From: Fistulifera solaris
Taxonomy: Eukaryota > Bacillariophyta > Bacillariophyceae > Naviculales > Stauroneidaceae
Assembly: GCA_030295235.1 (NCBI GenBank)
Contig: AP026146.1
Location: forward strand, 186,001 to 250,000
Direction: 5' to 3'
Length of the DNA stretch: 64,000 nt
Shown here: positions 63,972 through 64,000 of the stretch, in pieces
Numbering within the stretch: the stretch's first letter is position 1
Layout of the letters: each line of letters opens with the position of its first letter
Made by a program: the position numbers and the translations under genes
Notes under the pieces: model-generated
Database searches by the model: none
What the model saw: the letters and a program-made list of their open reading frames with translations, nothing else
What the model was told of the DNA's origin: nothing

Positions 63972-64000
63972 CTTTTATTGACAGGAATGTTTATCGTTAA

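Noticed and set aside
1-64000. CRISPR arrays, IS elements, bacterial operons
   Set aside because: No spaced direct repeats of CRISPR type, no transposase genes of bacterial type, and genes have spliceosomal introns, so the window is eukaryotic nuclear DNA.
1-64000. tRNA or rRNA genes
   Set aside because: Scanned by eye for cloverleaf A/B-box patterns in the spacers and saw none convincing; a covariance-model search would be decisive.

Overview
This window looks like nuclear DNA of a diatom (stramenopile alga). Genes lie on both strands, are short and close together, and carry few small GT-AG introns (about 70-170 bp). Two genes start with signal peptides that run into the phenylalanine motif of diatom plastid precursors: phosphoglycerate kinase (AFAP) and a CRM-domain protein (AFS). 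The large mobile element is a Ty1/copia retrotransposon like those common in diatoms. No bacterial operons, CRISPR arrays or clear tRNA/rRNA genes were seen.

Layout. 0-4 kb: a partial small gene, LSM1 (mRNA decay), a small conserved coiled-coil protein and an orphan C-terminal piece of a Cdc20-type WD40 protein. 4.7-16 kb: a three-exon eIF4G, a membrane protein with a VASt-like lipid-transfer domain, plastid PGK, the ribosome-assembly WD40 protein GRWD1/Rrb1 and a Kex1-like serine carboxypeptidase. 16-30 kb: an NmrA-like oxidoreductase, a GDSL/SGNH membrane protein, an enoyl-CoA hydratase, a dihydrolipoamide-dehydrogenase-like flavoenzyme, a methyltransferase relic without its SAM-binding core, a four-exon sugar transporter, a Rab GTPase, an eIF2-alpha-kinase-like protein and a lone flavodoxin domain. 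30-46 kb: a MYND-finger pseudogene, a kinase with two cyclic-nucleotide-binding domains plus EF hands, a mitochondrial-type ferredoxin, a possible SLF2-like protein, a delta-type PI-PLC, an ankyrin acyl-CoA-binding protein and a large ankyrin-BTB protein. 46-54 kb: a CDIN1-like nuclease-fold gene and a very young copia element. 54-64 kb: a THUMP methyltransferase, a membrane-anchored GH125 mannosidase, a large unrecognised protein, an ARFRP1-like GTPase with a huge insertion, the CRM-domain protein and an LYR-motif protein.

The content is mostly housekeeping: translation (eIF4G, GRWD1, eIF2-alpha kinase, THUMP methyltransferase, CRM protein), RNA decay (LSM1), lipid and calcium signalling (PLC, Ca/cNMP kinase, ACBP, VASt protein) and trafficking (Rab, ARFRP1). 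There is no sign of a horizontally acquired defence or biosynthetic island. I did not find a convincing new multi-gene system. The most interesting items are single proteins of unusual architecture, plus one pattern across genes: at least nine otherwise conserved host genes carry one-base frameshifts, mostly at homopolymers. Several of these genes have total lengths that fit exactly one lost base per break. The two LTRs of the young element differ only by one-base length changes and by no substitutions. Together these suggest uncorrected sequence indels rather than mass gene decay. Positions of splice sites were read by eye from GT-AG signals and reading frame.
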